A stretch of DNA of 64,000 nt from Alphaproteobacteria bacterium (lineage in GTDB: Bacteria; Pseudomonadota; Alphaproteobacteria; Sphingomonadales; Sphingomonadaceae): assembly GCA_019239415.1 (NCBI GenBank), contig JAFAZW010000081.1:1-64000 (forward strand). The letters run 5' to 3'. Of this stretch, positions 32,410-41,434 are shown one piece after another. Both the position numbers and the translations under genes were made by a program. Numbering within the stretch: the first letter of the stretch is position 1; each line of letters starts with the position of its first letter. The notes beneath the pieces were generated by a model. That model was given only the letters and a program-made list of their open reading frames with translations, did not search any database and was not told where the DNA came from.

Positions 32410-32595
32410 CTAGGCCGGCGAGATGGGGTCGGAGGCGGGAAAGGTCTCCTCGACCGCCTCGTCGAGCAGCTTCTCGCGGCGCGCGCGGCGGTCCTCGCCG
32501 GGCCGGACATCGCCCGGCGCGTCGGCGGCGGCGTCGTCGGCGCGGGCGGCGCCGCTGCCTTTCTCGGTGACGTTGCGGGGGTCGGTTTCGGCCAT
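32410..32595 (-). CDS. Hypothetical small charged protein, 61 aa
   Basis: Short ORF; C-terminus EAVEETFPASDPISPA resembles a motif common in small proteobacterial proteins. Confidence 0.55.
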   Translation of the reverse strand: MAETDPRNVTEKGSGAARADDAAADAPGDVRPGEDRRARREKLLDEAVEETFPASDPISPA

Positions 32596-32609
32596 GGATG
32601 CCTCCCTAA

Positions 32610-33086
32610 TCAGAGGAAGAGGAGCAGCAGCGGCACGATCGCGCCCGCGGCGAGGACGAGAAGGTTGGTGCGCCGTGCCGCCGCGTTGGCGAGCGCGATC
32701 GCGATGCCCAGCAGCGTCGAGAGGAACAGCGCCAGCCCGAACAGCCCGACGAACAGCATCAGCCCCTGCCGGCGGCCGGGGCCCTTGCGCTCGGGGCCCC
32801 TCGCGGCGGGACCCTTCGCGTCGGGACCGGCGGCCTTCGCCTTCTCGCCCGGCGGCGGCCCCGCCTCCGGCGCGCCGGCCTTCGCCGCGCGGGGCAGCGC
32901 CTGGTCCTTGTGGACGCTCGCCATCCAGACGATCCAGCCGGGCGGGTTGCCGCCATAGCCCTTCGGCTCCTGCCAGCGGTAGGTCTGCAGCGCGCCGCTC
33001 AGCGAGAAGAGCAAAAGGGCCGGCGCGAAGAACAGGCCGAGAGAGCGGTGGAGGCGCCGCAGGCGCCGGTTGGTCGAGCCCTTCAT
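32610..33086 (-). CDS. PepSY-associated TM-like membrane protein
   Basis: RRLHRSLGLFFAPALLLFSLSGALQTYRW N-terminal motif; second TM near the C-terminus. Confidence 0.65.
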   Translation of the reverse strand: MKGSTNRRLRRLHRSLGLFFAPALLLFSLSGALQTYRWQEPKGYGGNPPGWIVWMASVHKDQALPRAAKAGAPEAGPPPGEKAKAAGPDAKGPAARGPERKGPGRRQGLMLFVGLFGLALFLSTLLGIAIALANAAARRTNLLVLAAGAIVPLLLLFL

Positions 33087-33126
33087 GCCGCCCGCCTAGG
33101 GGCCGAACGAGCCGGCGGCAAGCGGC

Positions 33127-33990
33127 TCATGGGTTGACCGGCCGCGTCTGACCGAAGGGCAGCAGCTTCGCCTGCGCGGGGATGGCGGCCATCGGCCAGG
33201 CGCCGTCCCTGAGCCATGCCCGCGCCGCCTCGACGAGGGCGAGGAGGGTCGCGCCGTCGGGCCTGTGGTCGGCGCCCATCACGACGAACGTGCCGCCGCG
33301 CAGGTGCCCCGCGCCGGCGGCGAGGTGGAGGCTGCGCGCCTCGCCGACCGGCACCACCGCATCGTCGTTGCCGTGGACGAGGATCCACGGGACGCCGAGC
33401 CGGGGCACGGCGGCGAGATTGTCGTAGCCGTCCGGCACGAAGGCGCGGACCGCCTTGGGCGCCATGGCCCTGAGGCGGGTGAAGGCGCCGACGGTGACGA
33501 GGGCCTGGAGCGGCGCGCGGCGGGCCAGGCCGATGGCGACGCCGGCGCCGAGGCTGTGGCCGAGCGCCCAGACCGGCCCCTCCCCCGCCCGCGCCCTGGC
33601 GAGCGCGAGGAAGGCGTCGGCGTCGCGGGCGAGCCCCGCCTCGTCGGGCCGGCCGGGATTGCCGCTATAGCCGCGATATTCGGCCGCGACGATGCCGTAG
33701 CCGGCCCCCGCCAGCGGCGCGAGCCACCGCAAGGCGTCGGCGGCGCTGGAGCCGTTGCCGTGGAGGACGAGCAGGGTCGGCATGCCGGCCCGCGCCGGGA
33801 GGGCGATGCCGGCGAGGGTCAGGCCGTCGGCGGTGCGCACCTGGACGAGCGCCGCCCCCTCAGGGAGCCCGGCGAGCGACAGCGGCGCCCTGGGTGCCGG
33901 GTAGATGCGGTCCTGGACCGGCCCCGCCGCGGCCGCCGTCGGCACGAGCAGCACGGCGGCCGCCGTCGCGGCCAGGAGGCGGGCGATCAC
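33127..33990 (-). CDS. Alpha/beta hydrolase
   Basis: LLVLHGNGSSAADALRWLAPLAGAGYGIVAAEYRGYSGNPG...ALGHSLGAGVAIGLA; GTG start. Confidence 0.88.
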   Translation of the reverse strand: MIARLLAATAAAVLLVPTAAAAGPVQDRIYPAPRAPLSLAGLPEGAALVQVRTADGLTLAGIALPARAGMPTLLVLHGNGSSAADALRWLAPLAGAGYGIVAAEYRGYSGNPGRPDEAGLARDADAFLALARARAGEGPVWALGHSLGAGVAIGLARRAPLQALVTVGAFTRLRAMAPKAVRAFVPDGYDNLAAVPRLGVPWILVHGNDDAVVPVGEARSLHLAAGAGHLRGGTFVVMGADHRPDGATLLALVEAARAWLRDGAWPMAAIPAQAKLLPFGQTRPVNP

Positions 33991-34187
33991 GCGGCGCGGC
34001 GCAGCAGGCGCGGGCGCGGCAGGCCGACCGGCGCCCCGTCGGCCCGGGGCAGCGGCGCCGCGCAGGCCGCGCATTCGGCGATGTGGCGTCCGACCAGCCA
34101 ATGGCCGCCGCCGCAGTCCGGGCAAGGCCCCGGCGCCTCCGCCCGGAACGGCTCCGTCCCCACCCGATCCGCCTGCCGCCCCGCCAT
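33987..34187 (-). CDS. Small zinc-ribbon-like protein, 66 aa
   Basis: CPDCGGGHWLVGRHIAECAAC; overlaps the start of the hydrolase gene. Confidence 0.6.
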   Translation of the reverse strand: MAGRQADRVGTEPFRAEAPGPCPDCGGGHWLVGRHIAECAACAAPLPRADGAPVGLPRPRLLRRAA

Positions 34188-34537
34188 GCGCCCTCTCCTG
34201 CCTGGCTGGGACGCTAGCAGCGCGAAGGTTACCGGAAAGCGACTGTTTCCCGAGCGGAATGAAGACCTTGCCCAGCCGTTGCGCAGAGGCCACAGCAGGC
34301 GGTGGAAGGTGCGGAAGTTTCGAAGTTTCGTGAAAAAAAACTTCGAGCGGGCGATGAGGCGGCGACCGGCTGGCGCGGTCCGCGGCGACTCGGCGAGGCC
34401 CGCGCGCAGGAAGGGAGACGGGTGGAGCATGAGGATCGGCCTGAATAGAACATAGCACGAACCAGCGTCCCGAGCAACGAATTTGAAGGGCGCTGCGACG
34501 GTTTTTACACGCCGCGGAACCGGGCTGCCGCCGCGCC

Positions 34538-34669
34538 GATGTCGGGTGGATGCCGTGCGGCTACCGGGTCGCTGCCGGACGGTCACTGCCTGGATGCCGG
34601 GTGCTTGCCGGGCGAATGCCGGGTCGCTGCCGGGCGATTTCCGGTCATTTGCCGTGCGGGTGCCGCGCG
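34538..34669. repeat. Degenerate tandem array, 12 units with a strict 11-bp period
   Basis: Consecutive 11-mers from gatgtcgggtg through gatgccgggtg, cttgccgggcg, aatgccgggtc, gctgccgggcg to ggtgccgcgcg; approximate consensus nnTGCCGGGyG. Confidence 0.85.
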
Positions 34670-35024
34670 TGAGTGCGCAGGAACCGGGGGCTCCGGCTGC
34701 GGTCAGCGCGATCAAGCGCCCGCTCCGCGCGCTCGCACAACTCTGACCGGCGGCTTGTGCCGCAGCCAAGTTGAATGGGTCTTCAACTTCGCAATGTTGC
34801 GGCTGCGCAGCGGCAGAATGGGTTCACGCGGAGATCGCGAAGGAGCGCGGAGGCGCCGAGACGTGGCGACCCTGACGCAAGCGGGAGGTCGCCAGTCTCC
34901 CGAGGCGGTACGGAAATGCAACGAATGGGCGGGGCCGTGCAGTCGCGGCCGCTGGGGCGCGCGTCACCGGTTTCAGGTATGGGAGCGGCGGAGCGGGGCC
35001 CCCTCCCCCAGCCTCCGCCTGCGG

Positions 35025-35276
35025 CTACGGCTGGTCCCCCTCCCCGTTCCGGGGAGGAGCGGTGGCCGCGTCCGCTTCGCGTTCCTTCCCGCCCTCGTGG
35101 ACCGGGAGCGCCCAGCGGATTTGTTCGCGCAATTGCGCCTCGAGGTCGGCGAGGCCGGCCTGGCGGGCGGCGGCGCGCTTGTTGAGGAGGTCGAGGAGGA
35201 TGCGCTCGCGGGTCAGGCGGCGCTCGGCGCGGCCGCTCTGGAGGGCCTTGGCGAGGCGGAAGGAAAGCGAGCCCAT
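35025..35276 (-). CDS. Hypothetical protein, 83 aa
   Basis: MGSLSFRLAKALQSGRAERRLTRERILLDLLNKRAAARQAGLADLEAQLREQ; helical, charged. Confidence 0.55.
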   Translation of the reverse strand: MGSLSFRLAKALQSGRAERRLTRERILLDLLNKRAAARQAGLADLEAQLREQIRWALPVHEGGKEREADAATAPPRNGEGDQP

Positions 35277-35286
35277 TCCCCTCCCC

Positions 35287-35550
35287 TCAGCCGGCGCCGT
35301 GCAGATAGGGCTGCGGGTGGGTCGCGACCGTCGCGACCGTCAGCTGCCACTGGATGGGCGGCACGCCGGGCGCGTGCTTGTGGTGCTGGCGGTCGGGGAG
35401 CAGGCCGATCCCTTCCGACGCGATCTCGGTGCCGCAGCCGGTGCAGCGATAGATCCCCCCGCACGGCGCGAAGGAGGAGGGCTGCAATGGCTGGTCGAAG
35501 GAGGTGCTCTTCGAGGTCGCGAGATAGTTGGAATATTTGAAGATCGCCAA
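35287..35550 (-). CDS. Hypothetical small protein (CxxC), 87 aa
   Basis: MAIFKYSNYLATSKSTSFDQPLQPSSFAPCGGIYRCTGCGTEIAS. Confidence 0.65.
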   Translation of the reverse strand: MAIFKYSNYLATSKSTSFDQPLQPSSFAPCGGIYRCTGCGTEIASEGIGLLPDRQHHKHAPGVPPIQWQLTVATVATHPQPYLHGAG

Positions 35551-35646
35551 GTCCGGCTCCCGGTACGCGAAGGTCTGACCCGAGCCGCGGCCTTAGCCCG
35601 GCGGGCGTTGCGCTTTGGTTACCGCGCGCGGCACCGAAAGGCGGGA

Positions 35647-38184
35647 TCAGAGGCGCGGATCGACCGGCTCGCTCTCCATCGCCAGCACCCCGAAGACGCA
35701 CTGGTGCACGCGGCTCAGCGGCGCCCGCTCGACGAAGCGGTGCAGCGCCTCGAGGCCGAGCGCGAACTCGCGAATCGCCATTGAGCGCTTCTGACCGAGG
35801 CCGCGGCGGCGCAGCCGCTCGAGATTCTCCGGCACGTCGTAATCCGGGCCGTAGATGATGCGCAGATATTCGCGCCCCCGGCACTTGACGGCCGGCTGCA
35901 GCAGCCCGCGCCGGCCGCGCGCGAGGAACGCACGCGGCTTGACCACGACCCCCTCGCCGCCGGCCCCGGTGAGCGCCTCCCACCAGGCGACCGCGTCGCG
36001 CGTCGCCTCGGCGTTCGCGAGGTCGACGCCGCGCCAGGCGGTGGCGACGAGCAAGGCCGGATCGGCCGCGGCGAGGCGGTGGGCCTGGCCCATGTGCCAG
36101 ACATGGTCCTTGTCCGCATGCACCGCCCGCTCGGAGGCGAGCAGGTGGAACGGCGCGATGCGCAGGTCGTCGATCCCGGCGAACGGGCCGACGTAGCGAT
36201 TATAGGCGTCGCGGAAGGCGCGGGCGTTGGCGAGGCGCCGGCCGGTGCGGCCGGCGAGGCCGTCGACGGCGATGCCGCGGGCCGCGGCGCGGGCGAGCGC
36301 GTCCGCCAGGGCGCCGAGTCCCGACACGGCGGCGGCGCCGACCGCGGCATATTGCCGCTCGACCAGCGCCTGCGCCTTGAGGCTCCACGGCATGATCTCG
36401 GTGTCCCAGAGCACCCAGTCGCTCGCCAGCTCGTCCCACAGCCCGGCCGCGGCCATCGCCGCGTCGACCCGGTGCAGCGCCGCGGCCTCGACCGCGGGAT
36501 CGGAGAAGAAGCGGCGGCCCGTGCGGGTCATGACGACGCCGCGCTCGCCGCCGGCGACGCCGAAGCGCGTCACCGCGGCCTCGATCGTGCGGCAGAGCAG
36601 GACGAGGGCGCGCGAGCCCATATGCTTTTCCTCGACCACCACCTCGCGCACGCCCTGGCCGGCATAATAAGCGAGCGCTTCCTCCGGCCGTTCGAGCCAG
36701 CCTTCGGCGCGGCTCGTCTCGGCCGGCGACATGGTCGGCGGCAGGTGGATCAGCCAGCGCGGATCGACCGCCCAGCGGCTCATCACCTCGAGCGCGGCGG
36801 CGGCATTCTCCTCGCGCACGGTGACGATGCCGAGGTCGCGCGTCTCGATCGCCTGCTTGCCGAGCACGTCGGCGATGTCCAGGTGGATCCCGCCGGCGCC
36901 CGACGAGGCCGGCGCGGGGAGCGGCCGGATCGGCTCGTAATAGGTGCGCGCGGCGGGTACCGAGACGAGATCCATCTCCGGCCAGCGCAGCGCCGTCAGC
37001 TTGCCGCCGAAGCAGCAGCCGGTGTCGATGCAGATCGTGCCGTTGACCCAGTTCGCCTCGGGAACCGGCGTGTGGCCGTAGACGACCTTCGCCTTGCCCT
37101 TGTAATCGGCCGCCCAGTCGTAGCGCACCGGGAGGCCGAACTCGTCGACCTCGCCGGACGTCTCGCCATACATGGCGAAGCTGCGCACCGCGCCGGACGC
37201 ACGGCCCTGCATCTCCTCCTTGAGGCCGGCATGGGCGACGACGAGCCGGCCGCCGTCGAGCACGTAATGGCTGACGAGGCCGTCCAGCCAGTCGCGCATC
37301 TCGCGCGCGAATGCGGGGGATTCGCCGGAAAATTGCTCGATCGTCTCGGCGAGGCCGTGGGTCGCCTTGACGGCCCGGCCGGACAGGTGGCGCTTGAGCT
37401 TGTCGTCGTGATTGCCGACGACGGCGAGCGCGGTGCCGGCCTCGACCATGTGGCGGACGATCCGCAGCACGTCGGGGGAGCGCGGCCCCCGGTCGACGAG
37501 GTCGCCGACGAAGATGGCGCTCCGCCCCGCGGGCGGCGTCACCGCGACCTCCGTTCCGTCCCAGCGGACCGCGTAGCCGAGGTCCGCGAGCAGCCGCTCG
37601 AGCTCGTCGGCGCAGCCGTGCACGTCGCCGACGATGTCGAACGGCCCGCTCTCATCCCGCCGGTCGACCCAGAGGCGGGTGCGGGCGATCGTCACGGCGT
37701 CGACGTCCGCGGGCGTCCGCAGCAGGTGCACGTAACGCACCCCCTCGCGCTGGAAGCCGCGCAGCGAGCGCTTGAGCGACTGCATCTGCCGCCGCACCGG
37801 CCCGGCGCCGAACGCGCGATCCCGGCGCGACGCGTTGCGCTCGACGGCGAGTTGCTCGGGAAGGTCGAAGACGATGGCGACGACGAGCGCGTGCCACTTG
37901 CGGGCGAGCGCGATGAGGCCCTTGCGCGATTCGGGCTGGACGTTGGTCGCGTCGACGACGGTCAGGCGGCGGCCCTTCAGCCGCTTCTCGACGATGGCGT
38001 GGACGATGTCGAACGCGTCGCCGCTCGCCGCCTGGTCCGTCTCGTCGTCGGCCACCCAGCCGCGGGCGCGGTCCGACGAGACCGTCTCGGTCGGCAGGAA
38101 GTGCCGGGCCGCGAAGGTCGACTTGCCGGTGCCGGACGCCCCGACGAGGAGGACGAGCGCGAATTCGGGGATCTCGATCAGCAT
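35647..38184 (-). CDS. pnkp: Bacterial polynucleotide kinase-phosphatase-ligase (Pnkp)
   Basis: Kinase P-loop LLVGASGTGKSTFA; binuclear phosphatase motifs GDVHG, GDLVDRGP, GNHDDK; ligase lysine motif EEKHMGSRALVL; 845 aa. Confidence 0.95.
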   Translation of the reverse strand: MLIEIPEFALVLLVGASGTGKSTFAARHFLPTETVSSDRARGWVADDETDQAASGDAFDIVHAIVEKRLKGRRLTVVDATNVQPESRKGLIALARKWHALVVAIVFDLPEQLAVERNASRRDRAFGAGPVRRQMQSLKRSLRGFQREGVRYVHLLRTPADVDAVTIARTRLWVDRRDESGPFDIVGDVHGCADELERLLADLGYAVRWDGTEVAVTPPAGRSAIFVGDLVDRGPRSPDVLRIVRHMVEAGTALAVVGNHDDKLKRHLSGRAVKATHGLAETIEQFSGESPAFAREMRDWLDGLVSHYVLDGGRLVVAHAGLKEEMQGRASGAVRSFAMYGETSGEVDEFGLPVRYDWAADYKGKAKVVYGHTPVPEANWVNGTICIDTGCCFGGKLTALRWPEMDLVSVPAARTYYEPIRPLPAPASSGAGGIHLDIADVLGKQAIETRDLGIVTVREENAAAALEVMSRWAVDPRWLIHLPPTMSPAETSRAEGWLERPEEALAYYAGQGVREVVVEEKHMGSRALVLLCRTIEAAVTRFGVAGGERGVVMTRTGRRFFSDPAVEAAALHRVDAAMAAAGLWDELASDWVLWDTEIMPWSLKAQALVERQYAAVGAAAVSGLGALADALARAAARGIAVDGLAGRTGRRLANARAFRDAYNRYVGPFAGIDDLRIAPFHLLASERAVHADKDHVWHMGQAHRLAAADPALLVATAWRGVDLANAEATRDAVAWWEALTGAGGEGVVVKPRAFLARGRRGLLQPAVKCRGREYLRIIYGPDYDVPENLERLRRRGLGQKRSMAIREFALGLEALHRFVERAPLSRVHQCVFGVLAMESEPVDPRL

Positions 38185-39575
38185 CGCGTGAAGACCCCCA
38201 TCTGGGTCGGCGCGCCCCGCGCCGGGTCGGCCGCGCCGATCCCCTCGAAGCGGACCTCGTAGCCGTGGGCGGAGGCGACGCCGAGCGCCCAATGCTCGAA
38301 CTCGCCGCGGGTCCATTCGAAGCGGTGGTCGGGGTGGCGCATCGCGCCCTCCGCCATGCTCTCGAAGCAGGCATTATAGTCGCGGTTCGGGGTCGTCAGC
38401 ACGATCGCGCCAGGCCGGGCATGGCCGAACAGCGCCGCCTCGAAGGCCGGGAGGCGGTCGGGCTCCATATGCTCGATCACCTCGATCACGGCGGCGGCGT
38501 CGAACCCCATGAGGCGCTCGTCGCGATAGACGAGAGAGCCTTGCAGCAGCGCGATGCGCTTGCGCTGCAGGTCCGCCATCCGCTCCAGCCGGAGGCGATC
38601 GCCGGCGGCGGCGAGGATGCGGGGCGCCACCTCGACACCGACGATGCGGCCGAACTGCCGTTCCGCGAGCAGGCGGCGCAGCAGCCGCCCCTCGCCGCAG
38701 CCCAGGTCGAGCACCGACGTGGCGCCGAGCGCCTTGAGAGTCTCGACCACCTTGTCGATCCTGAGGTCGTTGAGCCGGATCGGCTTCTCGATCGCTTCCT
38801 CGGCCGAGTCGCCGGCTTCCGCTTCGTCCGCCGCTTCGGTCTCGACCCGCTCGTCGAGGGCGGCGCCGGCGGCGCGCACGAGGCTGCGGAAGCCGCCGAG
38901 ATAGCGGCGCACGATCAGCTCCCGCTCCGGGTGCGATTCGAGCCAGCCCTCGCCCTTGCGCAGCAGCTTCGCGACCTCGTCCTCGCCGACATAATAATGC
39001 TTGGAATCGTCGAGCACCGGGATGAGGACGAAGAGGTGGGTGAGCAGCGCGGCGAGCCGCGTCTCGCCACTCAGCGTCACGGCCGCGTAGGGGCTGTCGC
39101 CCCATTCGGGATGGGCCGGGTCGAGCGGCACGGGGGCGGCGGCAACCGCATAGCCGAGCGGCTCGAACAGGCGGCGGACCAGGGCTTCGCCGCCGCCGCG
39201 CAGGGGCAGCGGGTCGATCCGCGCTGCCAGCGGCAGCGGCGAGTCGGCGAGCGCCTGCCGGTCGCGCGAGCGCCCGCTCATCGCGGTGCCGAGCGCGCGG
39301 CCGATCGCGACGGACAGGAGCGAGGACGCCGCATAGGGGCGGTCGGTGACATATTGCTCCTCGATCCCGCCGCCCCGGCCCTTGCCCCGGACCAGCTCGA
39401 CCGGGTCGACCTCGACCGTGAGCGCGGCGGTGCATCGGTCCTCGCCGGCCTCCGGGAAGAAGATCGTCGCGCGGCCGAACGGGAGCTCGGCCTCGTGGAC
39501 GCGCGCCGGGTTCTTCATCAGCAGGAAGCCGAGGTCGGTCGCCGGGCGATGGGTGGTGGTGACGGTGAGGAGCAT
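38178..39575 (-). CDS. hen1: 3'-terminal RNA ribose 2'-O-methyltransferase Hen1
   Basis: MLLTVTTTHRPATDLGFLLMKNPARVHEAELPFG N-domain; SAM motif VLDLGCGEGRLL; Hen1 signature EVIEHMEPDRL; overlaps pnkp. Confidence 0.95.
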   Translation of the reverse strand: MLLTVTTTHRPATDLGFLLMKNPARVHEAELPFGRATIFFPEAGEDRCTAALTVEVDPVELVRGKGRGGGIEEQYVTDRPYAASSLLSVAIGRALGTAMSGRSRDRQALADSPLPLAARIDPLPLRGGGEALVRRLFEPLGYAVAAAPVPLDPAHPEWGDSPYAAVTLSGETRLAALLTHLFVLIPVLDDSKHYYVGEDEVAKLLRKGEGWLESHPERELIVRRYLGGFRSLVRAAGAALDERVETEAADEAEAGDSAEEAIEKPIRLNDLRIDKVVETLKALGATSVLDLGCGEGRLLRRLLAERQFGRIVGVEVAPRILAAAGDRLRLERMADLQRKRIALLQGSLVYRDERLMGFDAAAVIEVIEHMEPDRLPAFEAALFGHARPGAIVLTTPNRDYNACFESMAEGAMRHPDHRFEWTRGEFEHWALGVASAHGYEVRFEGIGAADPARGAPTQMGVFTRC

Positions 39576-39589
39576 CGAGGTCTTCCGGA

Positions 39590-39624
39590 TAAACAAAAGC
39601 CCTCCCGAGGAAATCGGAAGGGCT
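39590..39624 (-). terminator. Rho-independent terminator immediately upstream of hen1
   Basis: Minus strand AGCCCTTCCGA-TTTCC-TCGGGAGGGCT-TTTGTTT, 11-bp stem with one G-U pair; hen1 ATG about 15 nt downstream. Confidence 0.8.
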
Positions 39625-39651
39625 GCATCGGGCGGATCGTTCGCGAATCGC

Positions 39652-39738
39652 CTAAGGCAGAGCCCTCCCGGGAGGATTGCAGCGCCCGTAGGGATGCCGA
39701 CGGCCCGCGGCGGCGCGCCGTTCGCGAATCCGGATCAT
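39652..39738 (-). promoter_or_regulatory. Putative leader ORF MIRIRERRAAAGRRHPYGRCNPPGRALP in the hen1 5' leader
   Basis: 29-codon ORF between gatB and hen1, containing CGGGAGGGCT identical to the 3' arm of the downstream terminator. Confidence 0.5.
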
Positions 39739-39762
39739 GGCGAGCTTCGTCTGCACGGGTCG

Positions 39763-39791
39763 CTTATTCGCGGCGCTCCGCCCGCCGTCAA
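39763..39791 (-). promoter_or_regulatory. Candidate sigma-70 promoter for the hen1 leader
   Basis: Minus strand TTGACG-N17-AATAAG overlapping the gatB stop. Confidence 0.35.
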
Positions 39792-41266
39792 GGTCGGCCG
39801 AGCGCTTTCCTCAAGAGGTCGTTCACCACCTGGGGGTTGGCCTTGCCGGCCATCGCCTTCATCGTCTGGCCGACGAAGAAGCCGAACAATTTGTCCTTGC
39901 CAGAGCGGTATTCGGCGACCTTGTCGGCATGGGCGGCGAGGATTTCGGCGATGACCTTGTCGATCGCGCCGGTGTCGCTGGTCTGCCTGAGGCCGCGCGC
40001 CTCGACGATGCGGCCGGGGTCTTCGCCGGTCTCGAGCATGATCTCGAACACCTGCTTGGCGAGCGTGCCGGAGAGGGTGCCGTCGGCGATCAGGCGGAGG
40101 AGCTCGGCGGCCTGGCCCGGGCCGACGGGGCTTTCGGCGAGCGGCTTCCCGAGGCGATTGAGGGCGCCGAACAGGTCGGAGATGACCCAGTTCGAGGCGC
40201 GCACCGCATGCTCGTCGCCGAGGGTGGCGAGCAGGGCCTCGAACCAGCGCGCGGTCTCGACCTCGGCGGTGAGCACGGCGGCATTGTAGGGGGGGAGGCC
40301 GAGCGCGGTCTCGTACCGGCGGCGCTTGGCGTCGGGGAGCTCGGGAAGCGAGGCGCGGCAGTCGGCGAGGAAATCGTCGCCGAGCTCGACGGGGAGCAGG
40401 TCCGGGTCCGGGAAATAGCGGTAATCGTGGGCCTCCTCCTTGGAGCGGAGGCTGCGGGTCTCGCCCTTGTCGGGGTCGAACAGGCGGGTTTCCTGGACCA
40501 CCGTGCCGCCGCTCTCGAGGAGGTCGACCTGGCGGTTCGCCTCATATTCGATCGCGGCCATGATGAAGCGGACCGAATTGACGTTCTTGGTCTCGGTGCG
40601 GGTGCCGAACCCCGCGCCGGGGCGGCGGACGCTGACGTTGACGTCCGCGCGCATCGAGCCCTGCTCCATATTGCCGTCGCAACTGCCGACGTAGCGGAGA
40701 ATCGACCTCAGCTTACGGATGTAAGCTCCTGCTTCCTCGGGCGAACGCATGTCGGGCTTGGAGACGATCTCCATCAGGGCGACGCCCGAGCGGTTGAGGT
40801 CCACGTAGGACATGCTGGGGTGCTGGTCGTGCATCAGCTTGCCCGCGTCCTGCTCGAGGTGGATGCGCTCGACGCCGACGCGGCGGGCCGAGCCCTCGTC
40901 CTTTTCGTCGAGCAGGATCTCGATCTCGCCCTCGCCCACGATCGGGTGGTAGAGCTGGCTGATCTGGTAGCCCTGCGGCAGGTCGGCGTAGAAGTAGTTC
41001 TTGCGGTCGAAGCGCGACCAGGGGTTGACCTTCGCCTCCAGCGCCATGCCGGTGCGCACCGCCTGGCGGATGCATTCGGCGTTCGGCACCGGCAGCATGC
41101 CGGGCATGGCGGCGTCGACGAGGCTGACCTGCGTGTTCGGCTCGGCGCCGAAGGCGGTCGCGGCGCCGGAGAAGAGCTTGGCGTGCGACGTGACCTGGGC
41201 GTGCACCTCGAGGCCGATCACGACCTCCCATTCCCCCGTGGCGCCGTGGATGCGGTAGTCAGACAT
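39788..41266 (-). CDS. gatB: Asp-tRNA(Asn)/Glu-tRNA(Gln) amidotransferase subunit B
   Basis: [23 protein letters not shown]...PGMLPVPN; 492 aa. Confidence 0.98.
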   Translation of the reverse strand: MSDYRIHGATGEWEVVIGLEVHAQVTSHAKLFSGAATAFGAEPNTQVSLVDAAMPGMLPVPNAECIRQAVRTGMALEAKVNPWSRFDRKNYFYADLPQGYQISQLYHPIVGEGEIEILLDEKDEGSARRVGVERIHLEQDAGKLMHDQHPSMSYVDLNRSGVALMEIVSKPDMRSPEEAGAYIRKLRSILRYVGSCDGNMEQGSMRADVNVSVRRPGAGFGTRTETKNVNSVRFIMAAIEYEANRQVDLLESGGTVVQETRLFDPDKGETRSLRSKEEAHDYRYFPDPDLLPVELGDDFLADCRASLPELPDAKRRRYETALGLPPYNAAVLTAEVETARWFEALLATLGDEHAVRASNWVISDLFGALNRLGKPLAESPVGPGQAAELLRLIADGTLSGTLAKQVFEIMLETGEDPGRIVEARGLRQTSDTGAIDKVIAEILAAHADKVAEYRSGKDKLFGFFVGQTMKAMAGKANPQVVNDLLRKALGRP

Positions 41267-41285
41267 GGGTACGTCCGGAGCTAAG

Positions 41286-41419
41286 GTTCGCGCGGAGACG
41301 CGGAGACGCGGAGAGGCCGTGCCAGGCGGCGCCGACGGCGCTTACCGGATGACGTGTCGAATTCGCGCTCCGCGCGTGAGGGAAGCGGACCCTCCGCGCC
41401 TCCGCGTCTCCGCGTGAAC
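41286..41419. repeat. Inverted repeat element with arms of the GCGGAGACGCGGAG family, between gatA and gatB
   Basis: GTTCGCGCGGAGACGCGGAGACGCGGAGAGG (41286-41316) versus CCTCCGCGCCTCCGCGTCTCCGCGTGAAC (41391-41419); related single arm near 34830-34865. Confidence 0.8.
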
Positions 41420-41434
41420 CCGCCGGCACCGCGC

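Noticed and set aside
34538-34669. Tandem array considered as a CRISPR
   Set aside because: Period is only 11 bp with no unique spacers and no cas genes nearby.
33987-34769. 260-aa over-extended ORF
   Set aside because: Only the last 66 codons look like a real zinc-ribbon protein; the upstream part crosses hairpins and the 11-bp array.
36079-38262. 727-aa plus-strand ORF over pnkp
   Set aside because: Antisense to motif-supported Pnkp; His/Arg/Asp-rich shadow frame.
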